A DNA stretch of 15,540 bases from B1SED10-75 sp964636865. GTDB taxonomy: Bacteria; Bacillota; Dethiobacteria; DTU022; PWGO01. The position numbers and the translations under genes are program-made. The stretch covers positions 1 through 15,540 of the forward strand of contig CAZWVJ010000036.1 in assembly GCA_964636865.1 (NCBI GenBank), written 5' to 3'. The notes under the pieces were generated by a model, which saw only the letters and a program-made list of their open reading frames with translations, did no database searches and was not told the origin of the DNA. Of this stretch, positions 6,541 to 13,798 are shown one piece after another. Each line of letters starts with the position of its first letter. The first letter of the stretch is position 1.

Positions 6541-7020
6541 TCACTTTTTGAATTTATTTACTATTAAATCATGTACCTCTTCAGGTACCATACCACAAAT
6601 ATCGCCGCCTAAACCGGCAACTTCTTTTACTATACTGGAACTTAAATGAGCATAATTATTGCTGGTCATCATAAACATAGTTTCTATTCGGGGATCCAGC
6701 TTTTGATTAACCAGGGCCATCTGAAATTCAAATTCAAAATCCGAAATAGCTCTTAAGCCTTTAATAATAATCCGCACATCTTTTTGGGCTGCATACTCCA
6801 CCAGTAAGCCCTTAAAATAATCTACTTCTACATTAGGAAGATCACGGGTGACTTTTTTAAGCATCTCGGTTCTTTCTTCAAAAGTAAATAGTTCGGTTTT
6901 ACGTGGATTATCCAATACAGCCACAGTCAAATGATCAACAACCTGGCTCGCCCTTTTTATTATATCATAATGACCGTTTGTTACGGGATCGAAACTTCCC
7001 GGATAGATTGTTTTTTTCAT
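6541..7020 (-). CDS. coaD: Pantetheine-phosphate adenylyltransferase (PPAT)
   Basis: 159 residues, the normal length. It makes dephospho-CoA from 4'-phosphopantetheine and ATP, the penultimate step of coenzyme A synthesis, in the cytoplasm. The nucleotidyltransferase signature is YPGSFDPVTNGH (Thr14-x-Gly-His17); further family blocks are NPRKTELFTFEER, KGLRAISDFEFEFQMALVNQKL and the phosphate-binding LSSSIVKEVAGLGGD. The ATG overlaps the stop of rsmD (ATGA), so the two genes are translationally coupled. Confidence 0.98.
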   Translation of the reverse strand: MKKTIYPGSFDPVTNGHYDIIKRASQVVDHLTVAVLDNPRKTELFTFEERTEMLKKVTRDLPNVEVDYFKGLLVEYAAQKDVRIIIKGLRAISDFEFEFQMALVNQKLDPRIETMFMMTSNNYAHLSSSIVKEVAGLGGDICGMVPEEVHDLIVNKFKK

Positions 7021-7604
7021 TTTTTACCGCCCTCCTCAGTAGATTTATTTATGTGGTAATCTTTATACAAAAAACTGAGTGATGTTTCGCCGTAATTTCT
7101 ACAACTCTCTATGCACCAGCTGTTGTCAATTTTAATCTCATTTTTTTGCAAGTGCTCTATAATAACTCCTCCTTTATAATTTAACATTTCCCGTTTATTA
7201 ATATAATCAAGTACTTTTGGAATTAGCTCACTCTTATAAGGCGGATCTAAAAAAAAATAATCCACTTTATTAAAATCTCTTTTAAGGAGATCTAAGCCAA
7301 AAAAAACATCTCCTTTGTAAATCTTTGCTTTATTATCTAAACCGGTTTTTTTCAAATTCTCTTTGATAATTTTAACACAACGCGGGATTTTTTCAATGAA
7401 AACACACATCTTTGCGCCTCTACTTAAAGCCTCTATCCCTACATTACCTGTCCCGGCAAAGGCGTCAACAAATAAAGCATCTTCAATATAAGGGCCAATA
7501 ATATTAAATAAAGCTTCCTTAACGCGATCGGAGGTAGGCCTCACATTCATACCTTCCGGCGTGTGAAGCTTAAGACCTTTTGCGCTGCCGGTAATAACCC
7601 GCAT
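7017..7604 (-). CDS. rsmD: 16S rRNA (guanine(966)-N(2))-methyltransferase RsmD
   Basis: 195 residues with this start. It methylates G966 of 16S rRNA using S-adenosylmethionine. The N-terminus MRVITGSAKGLKLHTPEG, the block RPTSDRVKEALFNIIG, the SAM-binding FVDAFAGTGNVGIEALSRGA and the catalytic DPPY (FLDPPYKSEL) are all typical. The frame stays open upstream to 7649, but the ATG at 7602-7604 matches the family start and has AAGGAGGGG just upstream, so I prefer it. It is the first gene of the rsmD-coaD-ylbK remnant-ylbL run. Equivalent to B. subtilis ylbH. Confidence 0.96.
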   Translation of the reverse strand: MRVITGSAKGLKLHTPEGMNVRPTSDRVKEALFNIIGPYIEDALFVDAFAGTGNVGIEALSRGAKMCVFIEKIPRCVKIIKENLKKTGLDNKAKIYKGDVFFGLDLLKRDFNKVDYFFLDPPYKSELIPKVLDYINKREMLNYKGGVIIEHLQKNEIKIDNSWCIESCRNYGETSLSFLYKDYHINKSTEEGGKK

Positions 7605-7693
7605 AAGCCCCTCCTTAATGGCTTTCAGCAAGATTGTTTTGATTAGCAACTAAGCTTTTGAAAATGGAAATGCTTGCTTAAAAATCATTGAAC

Positions 7694-7726
7694 AAAAAAT
7701 TAAAAGCGCTTTCTAGCGCTTTTAAT
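7694..7726 (-). terminator. Rho-independent terminator after rpmB
   Basis: A perfect 12-bp stem (7699-7710 with 7715-7726) with loop ttct, followed on the minus strand by a run of T (7694-7698 is all A on the plus strand). It ends the rpmB transcript and separates it from rsmD. Confidence 0.85.
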
Positions 7727-7760
7727 GCTACGTCTGAATTATTAATTACTCAATTGTTAG

Positions 7761-7955
7761 CTATATAGCTCTTTTAATTTTTCCTGATCTAATACAACGC
7801 GTGCATACATTTATACGCTTTACTTGATTATTATCCAACGCCACTCGTACTTTTTGTATATTCGATCTCCATTCCCGCTTGGTCTTTTTGTTAGAGTGGC
7901 TAACGTTAAAACCTGTTTTTTTATTACGGTTGCATATTTCACATACTTTCGCCAT
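7761..7955 (-). CDS. rpmB: 50S ribosomal protein L28, zinc-ribbon form
   Basis: 64 residues of the large-subunit protein L28. Typical blocks are MAKVCEIC, VSHSNKKTKREWRSNIQKVRV and VKRINVCTRCIRSGKIKRA. Two Cys pairs, Cys5-x2-Cys8 and Cys51-x2-Cys54, mark the zinc-binding form (many bacteria carry a zinc-free paralogue used in zinc starvation). The frame is open to 7976 with an earlier ATG, but the start at 7953-7955 matches the family and follows AAAGGA. It lies just after tRNA-Leu on the same strand and has its own terminator. Confidence 0.97.
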   Translation of the reverse strand: MAKVCEICNRNKKTGFNVSHSNKKTKREWRSNIQKVRVALDNNQVKRINVCTRCIRSGKIKRAI

Positions 7956-7986
7956 TTTTGCTTTATCCTTTCCCAAATTTTTTAGA

Positions 7987-8071
7987 TGGTGCCGAAGGTG
8001 GGATTCGAACCCACACGGGAAAACCCACGCGATTTTGAGTCGCGCGCGTCTGCCAGTTCCGCCACTTCGGC
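7987..8071 (-). tRNA. tRNA-Leu, anticodon CAA
   Basis: On the minus strand the acceptor arm GCCGAAG (8065-8071) pairs with CTTCGGC (7991-7997), followed by discriminator A and an encoded CCA (7987-7989). The anticodon stem CGCGA/TCGCG holds the loop CTCAAAA, giving anticodon CAA for the codon UUG. The T-arm has GGTTCGAATCC. A long variable arm (GTGGGTTTTCCCGT) confirms a class II tRNA, as expected for leucine. Confidence 0.96.
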
Positions 8072-8510
8072 ACGTAAAGTCCCGTCTACCGGTAAGTTTA
8101 CATTTTTTTCTACGCGTGAAACTGGTTTCACCGCGTTTCGTTAGCGGTCGGGCGCGTTAAAATATTTTTTAAGTAAATCCCCGGAAGCCCCTTTAAGGGG
8201 ATATTACAAGGATTTTTAAAACCGGTCGCCGCGCACGTCAAACGATCTCATGCATCTTCTAAATTATTATAAATTATTGACGTTCTAATGTAAAGGGTAC
8301 AAGTTAAAATAATCATTTTCCCAGGCAAACTAAAGCTATAAAATCAAATAAGGTATATAACTTTCTTAGTGGCTATTATTATAGCAATACCATGTTACCC
8401 ATACTTCCCTCCGCTAAATCATGTTTATTCTTTATTTAACAACTTTATATATTATATTTTTGTATTTTTTATTGAAAAAGGGAAAAGTAATTATGTCGGT
8501 TTCAATATAA
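8072..8510. other. Gene-free region with small hairpins and promoter candidates
   Basis: I see no convincing protein gene in these 440 bases. The strongest structure is an inverted repeat at 8113-8135 (cgcgtgaaac, 2-base loop, gtttcac, one bulged C, gcg); no T run follows on either strand, so it is not a clear terminator. CCCC/GGGG at 8188-8200 could form a small stem inside a longer AAATCC/GGATTT pairing. Minus-strand promoter candidates for the tRNA-rpmB unit are TTGACG (8236-8241) with TAAAAA 17 bases on, and an extended -10 TGCTATAAT (8378-8386). No terminator is visible after pyrF. Confidence 0.4.
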
Positions 8511-9200
8511 TTAAATAATTTCCGACTTTATCTCCTGAACTATTTTTCGGGGATCAGAAGATTGACATATAGGGCGGCCCACTACCAGGTAATCTGCGCC
8601 TGAATTTACTGCTTCCCGGGGAGTGACAGCTCTTTTGTGTTCATGGGTTACATGTCCTGAAGGACGTATGCCGGGCGTAATTATTATAATGTTATTGCCA
8701 AATTTATTTCTGATTATTTCAGCTTCACGGCCCGAGGCAATTACTCCATCACAGCCATAATCCAACGCTTTTTGTACTCTATAATAAACCATATCTTCCA
8801 CAGAGCATGACATTCCTAATTCCTGCAAATCCTCTGCATCCATGCTGGTTAAAACAGTAACAGCCAATAATTTAAGGGGGGAGTTTCCTTTGGCCTGCAC
8901 GGCATGTTGGATGATCTTGCTGTTGCCGTGGACGGTTAGAAAATGAATCCCTTTCCTTGCTACTTCTTGGACTACTGATCCCACAGTTTCCGGTATATCA
9001 TAATATTTCATATCCAGAAAAACTTTTTTATCGCGTTCCAATAACCATGAGATTATATTCAATCCCGCGGTAAACTGTAACAACATACCTACTTTATAAA
9101 TACTTACCATATCTCCCAACTCTTCTACCAAATCTTTTGCTTCCTGTGGATCTTTAAAATCAAGAGCACAAATAATAGCTTCATTATCATTTGTTTCCAT
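8511..9200 (-). CDS. pyrF: Orotidine 5'-phosphate decarboxylase
   Basis: 229 residues. It decarboxylates OMP to UMP, the last step of pyrimidine synthesis. The catalytic Asp-Lys-Asp array is DMKYYDIPETV (Asp63, Lys65, Asp68); the phosphate-binding C-terminal blocks are TPGIRPSG and GADYLVVGRPI, with Arg in the last block. Length and motif spacing match the short bacterial group (Bacillus type). The ATG has AAGGAG about 10 bases upstream. No other pyr gene is in the window; it follows the Rrf2 gene by 61 bp on the same strand and is probably the last gene of that run. Confidence 0.96.
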   Translation of the reverse strand: METNDNEAIICALDFKDPQEAKDLVEELGDMVSIYKVGMLLQFTAGLNIISWLLERDKKVFLDMKYYDIPETVGSVVQEVARKGIHFLTVHGNSKIIQHAVQAKGNSPLKLLAVTVLTSMDAEDLQELGMSCSVEDMVYYRVQKALDYGCDGVIASGREAEIIRNKFGNNIIIITPGIRPSGHVTHEHKRAVTPREAVNSGADYLVVGRPICQSSDPRKIVQEIKSEII

Positions 9201-9261
9201 TTGGCAACTACTCCTTAAATAAATTGGGCACTAAAATAAAATATATCGAGTTAACAAAACT

Positions 9262-9678
9262 CTATTGCATTTCCAGCTGCTGCCGGGCCAAAGAATTAAA
9301 GTCCATAGATTTTAACTCATCAACTATATTATCTTTTAATTTAGACCAAACATTCCTGGTAACGCATCTGTCGTGGCGTGAACAAATTGCCGGAGTATCC
9401 ACACAATTAACCGGAGCTAAAGAACCCTCAACCACTTCCAAAACATCATACAATGTTAAATCTTTTGGGTGCACGGTTAAAACATATCCTCCCTGTTTGC
9501 CCCTGATAGTATGAATTATCCCTTTAGCTTTTAAAGGAGCAAGTAATTGTTCCAAATATTTTTCCGAAATATCCTGGCAATCGGCTATATCTTTTAGCAA
9601 AACGGGCCCCTCTCCATATCTTGTAGACAATTCAATCAATGCTCTTACAGCATATCTTCCTTTAGTAGAAATTTGAAT
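9262..9678 (-). CDS. Rrf2-family Fe-S type transcription regulator, apparent ATT start
   Basis: 138 residues from the ATT at 9676-9678. A winged-helix domain is clear: QISTKGRYAVRALIEL, VLLKDIADCQDISEKYLEQLLAPLKAKGII and the wing IRGKQGGYVLT. Cys92-x6-Cys99-x5-Cys105 (NCVDTPAICSRHDRC) is the three-Cys cluster motif of IscR/NsrR-like members, so it probably senses iron-sulfur status, redox or NO. Starting at the first ordinary start codon (TTG at 9637-9639) would cut off the conserved first helix. A TGA lies in frame two codons before the ATT, GGAGGTG stands 7 bases upstream, and the ATT aligns with Met1 of typical relatives (MKISTKGRYA). AUU initiation is therefore the best reading, unless the base is a sequencing error. 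It sits 41 bp after the larE-like gene. Confidence 0.9.
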   Translation of the reverse strand: MQISTKGRYAVRALIELSTRYGEGPVLLKDIADCQDISEKYLEQLLAPLKAKGIIHTIRGKQGGYVLTVHPKDLTLYDVLEVVEGSLAPVNCVDTPAICSRHDRCVTRNVWSKLKDNIVDELKSMDFNSLARQQLEMQ

Positions 9679-9719
9679 AGCCCTTCACCTCCAATCTTGT
9701 CATATTAAAAAATACTTAC

Positions 9720-10571
9720 TTAAACACCCTCTCGGCTGTTATTATTCAATGCCCGGTTCATACTGCCGGAGGTAAAACCCTGTAAATCAAGGGTGATGTA
9801 AACAAAACCCAGGTTTTGAAATTCTTTCACGATTTCTTCCCTTTGTTGAAGCAAAAGCTGCATATTTTCCGGAAGAACCTCCAGGCGGGCCATATCGCCA
9901 TGAGAGCGAACCCTCATGTTCCCCGTGAAGCCCATTTGCCTCAAGGCTTTTTCTGCCTGTTCTACTCGATTAAGTTTATCACGTGCGATTATTTCCCCAT
10001 AAGGAAAACGCGAAGCGAGGCAAGCCTCGGATGGTTTGTTCCAATTAGGCAAACCGTACTTCCGCGAAAGGAAACGAATTTCTTTTTTGGTAAATCCGTG
10101 CTTTTGCAGGGGGCTTATTACTCCATGCTCCTGAGCCGCCTTGGCCCCGGGACGATAATCAATTTTATCTTCCCAATTGGAACCATCCATAATTGCCCGG
10201 AAATTTTCTTCCCCGGCTATTTTTACTAATTGTCCATAGAATGTGTTTTTGCAATAATAACAACGTTCCGGAGGATTTTGAATAAAGTTATGATTTTCCA
10301 GTTCATTAGTTTCGACAATTTTATGCCTGGCTTCCAACATTGCAGCCAATTTCTGCGATTCTTCCAGATCTTGCTGCGGCATAAGTTCGCTGGCACCCGT
10401 AACTGCCAAAACATTTTCTTTGCCTAAAACTTTGATTGTTTTATATAAAAGAAATGTGCTATCTATCCCTCCGGAAAAGGCTACTATAGAATTGTCATAT
10501 ATACCCAATTCTTCTTCCAGCTTATTTTCTTTTTGCATTAAGTTTTCATTTGTATCAAATATATTCATCAT
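9720..10571 (-). CDS. larE: LarE-type ATP-dependent sulfur transferase
   Basis: 283 residues. A PP-loop ATPase signature, AFSGGIDSTFLLYK (SGGIDS 33-38), opens the protein; GASELMPQQDLEESQKLA, PPERCYYCKNTFY and KPSEACLASRFPYGE are typical LarE blocks. LarE adenylates and thiolates the pyridinium dinucleotide precursor of the nickel-pincer cofactor of lactate racemase-type (LarA) enzymes. Cys184 corresponds to the sulfur-donating Cys of Lactobacillus LarE. Cys104 and Cys107 are extra; three such cysteines are found in LarE proteins that hold a [4Fe-4S] cluster and are not consumed, so that mode is likely here (inference). larA, larB and larC are not in the window. The ATG follows GAGG; a promoter lies about 50 bases upstream. 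Confidence 0.88.
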   Translation of the reverse strand: MMNIFDTNENLMQKENKLEEELGIYDNSIVAFSGGIDSTFLLYKTIKVLGKENVLAVTGASELMPQQDLEESQKLAAMLEARHKIVETNELENHNFIQNPPERCYYCKNTFYGQLVKIAGEENFRAIMDGSNWEDKIDYRPGAKAAQEHGVISPLQKHGFTKKEIRFLSRKYGLPNWNKPSEACLASRFPYGEIIARDKLNRVEQAEKALRQMGFTGNMRVRSHGDMARLEVLPENMQLLLQQREEIVKEFQNLGFVYITLDLQGFTSGSMNRALNNNSREGV

Positions 10572-10617
10572 AAAATCCTCTGTCTATTATTAATAAATTT
10601 AGACTCATTTATTACCA

Positions 10618-10662
10618 ATTATATAGGAATAATTCTTTTATGAAAATGGCTATTCTCATAAA
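10618..10662 (-). promoter_or_regulatory. larE promoter with overlapping palindrome
   Basis: On the minus strand TTTTCA (10641-10646), 17 bases and a perfect TATAAT (10618-10623) form a likely promoter for larE. An 11-bp inverted repeat with a 4-base centre (10637-10647 and 10652-10662, one G-T/A-C mismatch) covers the -35 box and could be an operator. The rest of the 10572-10793 gap is AT-rich and must also hold the comM promoter, which I could not place. Confidence 0.5.
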
Positions 10663-10793
10663 AATCATCCCTTTGGGGAAAGAATAATTTGAATAATAAT
10701 AAAGGATTTTTGCAAAAATAGTTTAATATATACCTTTTGTATAGGCACTTTTATAGCGCTGCAATTAAATTAATCTGAGACGGAGGAATAGAC

Positions 10794-12332
10794 ATGATCG
10801 CAAAAATATTTTCGTGTGCTGTTTTAGGAATAGATGGTTTTACGATTGAAGTAGAAGTCGATATATCCGGAGGCTTACCCGCCTTCGATCTTATAGGCCT
10901 CCCCGACCCCTCCGTTAAAGAAGCAAGAGAAAGAGTTAGATCAGCTATCCGTAACAGCGGATTTGAATTTCCACTAAGCCGCATCACGGTAAACCTCGCC
11001 CCGGCTGATATAAAAAAAGAAGGCCCTGCTTTTGATCTGGCTATTGCTGTAGCTATTCTTATTGCTTCCGGACAAATTCCATACACACAAAGCTTACGCC
11101 AGGCCGTAATTGTGGGAGAGTTATCCCTTGACGGCAACCTCAGAGAGATACCCGGCACACTTGCCATCGCTTCCTCATATGCAAATAATAATCAACCCCA
11201 AACCGATCTATTCGTGCCCGCCTGTAACGCCGAAGAAGCTTCTTTAATAAAAAATATTCAGGTCAGGGGTATAGAGTCATTGGAGCAAATGGTTGACTAT
11301 TTAATTGGCAAATTAGATATACCCATAACTACTCCAAAACTGGAACAAGTTAACCAAAATGATCACCTCATTTTAGACATGTCCGAAATAAAGGGTCAGG
11401 AAAACGCCAAGAGAGCTTTAGAAATATCCGCTGCCGGAGCTCATAATCTAATTTTTTACGGCCCGCCGGGAACCGGAAAAACGATGCTGGCCCGGCGCCT
11501 GCCCACTATACTCCCTCCCCCTTCGCTAGATGAAATGTTGGAAATAACCCGTGTGCATAGTGTGGCGGGAAAACTTCCGGCCGGAACTCCTCTCATAACC
11601 GAGCGCCCTTTTCGCAGTCCTCATCATACTTCTTCAATGGTGGGCATTACCGGCGGAGGTAAAATACCACGTCCCGGAGAAGTTAGTTTGGCTCACCGGG
11701 GAGTGCTTTTTTTAGATGAATTGCCTGAGTTTAACCGAGAATTACTAGAAACTCTGCGGCAACCTCTGGAAGATAGAAATGTAACTATAACCAGAAGTGC
11801 TGCTACCTTACAATTTCCGGCCGACTTTATCTTTGCCAGCAGTATGAATCCCTGCCCGTGCGGGAATTTTGGTGACCCGCGCCATGCCTGCCGCTGCAGC
11901 CATTATCAGATCCAGCGTTACCGTTCGCGCCTATCCGGTCCTCTACTTGACCGCATAGACATCCAAATCGAGGTCCCCCGTATGGATTACACGGATTTAG
12001 AAAAGCCCACTGCCGCCGAAAACAGCGCAGCTATCCGTGAGAGGGTACAAAAAGCCCGGCTAATTCAAACCCACCGCTTTCAAGGCAGCAATACCATTAC
12101 TAATTCCGAGATGAACCCATCACAGGTAAAAAAGTATTGTGCTTTAAACACAGAAGGACGCGCACTTATCAAGCAAGCTTTTAATCGGCTGGGCATGTCT
12201 ATGCGGGCTTATAACCGCATTTTAAAAGTTTCCCGCACTATAGCCGATCTGGAAGGCAGCGAAAACATTGAAACGTCTCACCTGGCCGAAGCCATTCAAT
12301 ACCGCAACCTCGACCGCGAACTTTTCAAGTAA
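10794..12332 (+). CDS. comM: YifB/ComM family Mg-chelatase-like AAA+ ATPase
   Basis: 512 residues, full length. An N-terminal Lon-protease-fold (ChlI) domain (ISGGLPAFDLIGLPDPSVKEARERV, RITVNLAPADIKKEGPAFDLAIA) is followed by the AAA+ core with Walker A GPPGTGKT (223-230), FRSPHHTSS, Walker B GVLFLDELPEF (from about 303) and the Cys-rich NPCPCGNFGDPRHACRCS, then the C-terminal helical domain. ComM is a hexameric helicase that extends branch migration when transformed DNA is integrated. The family is widespread also in species not known to be competent, and no competence gene is near. The ATG follows GACGGAGG. It is transcribed away from larE. Confidence 0.96.
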   Translation: MIAKIFSCAVLGIDGFTIEVEVDISGGLPAFDLIGLPDPSVKEARERVRSAIRNSGFEFPLSRITVNLAPADIKKEGPAFDLAIAVAILIASGQIPYTQSLRQAVIVGELSLDGNLREIPGTLAIASSYANNNQPQTDLFVPACNAEEASLIKNIQVRGIESLEQMVDYLIGKLDIPITTPKLEQVNQNDHLILDMSEIKGQENAKRALEISAAGAHNLIFYGPPGTGKTMLARRLPTILPPPSLDEMLEITRVHSVAGKLPAGTPLITERPFRSPHHTSSMVGITGGGKIPRPGEVSLAHRGVLFLDELPEFNRELLETLRQPLEDRNVTITRSAATLQFPADFIFASSMNPCPCGNFGDPRHACRCSHYQIQRYRSRLSGPLLDRIDIQIEVPRMDYTDLEKPTAAENSAAIRERVQKARLIQTHRFQGSNTITNSEMNPSQVKKYCALNTEGRALIKQAFNRLGMSMRAYNRILKVSRTIADLEGSENIETSHLAEAIQYRNLDRELFK

Positions 12333-12344
12333 CTCCCCCTCAAC

Positions 12345-12374
12345 GTGACAGTGGGGACGGGGCAATTTTGTCAC
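12345..12374 (+). repeat. 30-bp RAYT-associated repeat, left inverted copy
   Basis: Runs from GTGACAGTGGGGACGGGG to TTTTGTCAC and is the exact reverse complement of the three copies to the right of the transposase. The ends GTGACA and TGTCAC are inverted. It lies 12 bases after the comM stop. Confidence 0.95.
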
Positions 12375-12437
12375 ATAATTAATTTTTTAATCTATCTATG
12401 ATGAATATACGTAAATATAAATGAAAGGGTGAGTAAA

Positions 12438-13208
12438 ATGACCAGACAACCAAGAATTAAAAGCCAGACAGGAATTTACCATATAATGTTCCGGGGCATA
12501 AACAGGCAAAACATATTTGAAGAAGAAAGAGATTATCAAAAGTTTATGGAATTGTTGATAAATACAAAACAGGAATTAGAACTTAAAATATTTGCTTATT
12601 GTATTCTACCTAATCATGGTCACTTGTTGATGCAAGAAAAAGAATTAGGCAACATTTCAACTGCAATGCATAAAATCTTAACAACATTTGCAGGTTGGTA
12701 CAATAGAAAGTATCTAAGAGTAGGCACCTTATTTGGAAATCGCTTCAACAGTGAACCGGTTGAAGATGATAAATATTTATTTACTTTGGTTAGATATATC
12801 CATCAGAATCCATGGAAAGCCGGAATTGCCAATAATTCGCATGAATATAAATGGAGCAGCTACAATGAATACACCGGTAAAACCGAAAATATTATTACTG
12901 ATACCGAGTATTTATTGCATTTTTTATCAGTTAATAAAAAAGATGCAATAAATATATTTGTTAAATTTCATCAGAAAACTAGCAAAGATAATTTTGATCT
13001 TATTGATACCCAAAAAATAACTGACGATCAAGTTCGAAGAAAGATAATACAATTGTTAAATGGGAAAGAGCCTCATACACTAAGCACTATGCCGCAGGCA
13101 GAAAGAAACATTATTATAAAAGCTTTAAGGGAAAATGAAGGCTTATCTATCAGACAAATTGAGAGAGCAACAGGAGTTTCAAGGGGAATTATCTCAAGGA
13201 TAAAATAA
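12438..13208 (+). CDS. REP-associated tyrosine transposase (RAYT), Y1/IS200-like
   Basis: 256 residues from the ATG at 12438. RAYTs are HUH single-strand DNA transferases linked to dispersed palindromic repeats. The start IYHIMFRGINRQNIFEEERDYQKF, the metal-binding His-x-His in CILPNHGHLLMQE, and the helix FAGWYNRKYLRVGTLFGNRF with the catalytic Tyr are all intact; YIHQNPWKAGI and WSSYNEY are also typical. The C-terminus (GLSIRQIERATGVSRGIISRIK) is a helix-turn-helix that probably recognises DNA. A GTG at 12429 would add three residues, but GGGTGAG fits the ATG better. The gene stops one base before the right-hand repeats. No frame breaks are present, so the enzyme may be active. Confidence 0.93.
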   Translation: MTRQPRIKSQTGIYHIMFRGINRQNIFEEERDYQKFMELLINTKQELELKIFAYCILPNHGHLLMQEKELGNISTAMHKILTTFAGWYNRKYLRVGTLFGNRFNSEPVEDDKYLFTLVRYIHQNPWKAGIANNSHEYKWSSYNEYTGKTENIITDTEYLLHFLSVNKKDAINIFVKFHQKTSKDNFDLIDTQKITDDQVRRKIIQLLNGKEPHTLSTMPQAERNIIIKALRENEGLSIRQIERATGVSRGIISRIK

Positions 13209-13209
13209 T

Positions 13210-13305
13210 GTGACAAAATTGCCCCGTCCCCACTGTCACCCATGTGACAAAATTGCCCCGTCCCCACTGTCACATGTGACAAAATTGCCCCGTCCCCACT
13301 GTCAC
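13210..13305 (+). repeat. Three tandem copies of the 30-bp RAYT repeat
   Basis: Identical copies lie at 13210-13239, 13244-13273 and 13276-13305, separated by ccat and at. Each begins GTGACAAAATTGCCCCG and ends CCCCACTGTCAC. The last copy contains the stop codon of the minus-strand MoaE-like gene. Confidence 0.96.
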
Positions 13306-13706
13306 ATTTCTTTTTCTGTAACACATTCTTTTTTGATTTTTTCTACCAAGGACTGGAGGGCGTCTACAACATGAGGTCTGATATCGCCACCTATTAATAG
13401 ATACATTATATCATCGCCCACCTCAAGCCGGCCTTCGTTAAGCCACACTCTGATATAAAATATTCCGTCCATCTTATAGGTCTCCTCGATGGCCGCATTA
13501 ACCTTCTTTTCATCATAGGAGAATTCCATTCCTTTTATGGGGGGATCATCATCAATTCCTTGCCGCACCTTGGCTTTCGATGTTTTGCGAACGATCCCAT
13601 TATGGGTTAAAAACATTCCTACGTTTGCAGCCGCAGGATCATTCTTGGCTTCTTTTAGCCATTCATCAATAGATGGTGTTTTCTTCTTATTTTCCTCAAT
13701 TCCCAT
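13302..13706 (-). CDS. MoaE-like molybdopterin synthase catalytic subunit homologue
   Basis: 134 residues. MoaE and its partner MoaD insert sulfur into precursor Z to make molybdopterin. The order NVGMFLTHNGIVR, IKGMEFSYDEKKVNAAIEETY, FYIRVWLNEGRLEVGDDIMYLLIGGDIRPHVVDALQSLVEKIKK follows MoaE (GRLEVG is the clearest block). The usual end, IWKKE with an active-site Lys, appears as VTEKEM, so catalysis is uncertain. The TGA stop (13302-13304) lies inside the outermost RAYT repeat copy, so the original C-terminus may have been replaced by the insertion. AGGA precedes the ATG by 6 bases. No other moa gene is near. Confidence 0.75.
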   Translation of the reverse strand: MGIEENKKKTPSIDEWLKEAKNDPAAANVGMFLTHNGIVRKTSKAKVRQGIDDDPPIKGMEFSYDEKKVNAAIEETYKMDGIFYIRVWLNEGRLEVGDDIMYLLIGGDIRPHVVDALQSLVEKIKKECVTEKEM

Positions 13707-13798
13707 ATCTTGTCCTATCCCCTTTCATAGATTGTCATATCTTCAAATTATGCTTCGATCAAAAACAGTTACCTATAATTGTTTTGTTTAGGCATAGG

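Larger units (their letters stand above)
12345..13305 (+). mobile_element. RAYT transposase unit flanked by inverted 30-bp repeats
   Basis: One inverted repeat copy on the left and three direct copies on the right enclose a single transposase gene. The whole unit sits between comM and the moaE-like gene. No target duplication is visible at the outer edges, as expected for Y1 (HUH) enzymes that work on single-stranded hairpin ends. Confidence 0.8.

Noticed and set aside
8379..8402. Seven-codon leader peptide with GGAGG site on the minus strand
   Set aside because: No amino-acid bias or following attenuator hairpin was found, and an extended -10 promoter overlaps it; kept only as a remark.
9816..10229. 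Plus-strand open frame of 137 codons opposite larE
   Set aside because: It is the shadow of a clear LarE gene and its translation shows no domain or start signal.
13210..13305. CRISPR array
   Set aside because: Repeats of 30 bp are present but the spacers are only 4 and 2 bases, and the inverted copy and RAYT gene explain them.
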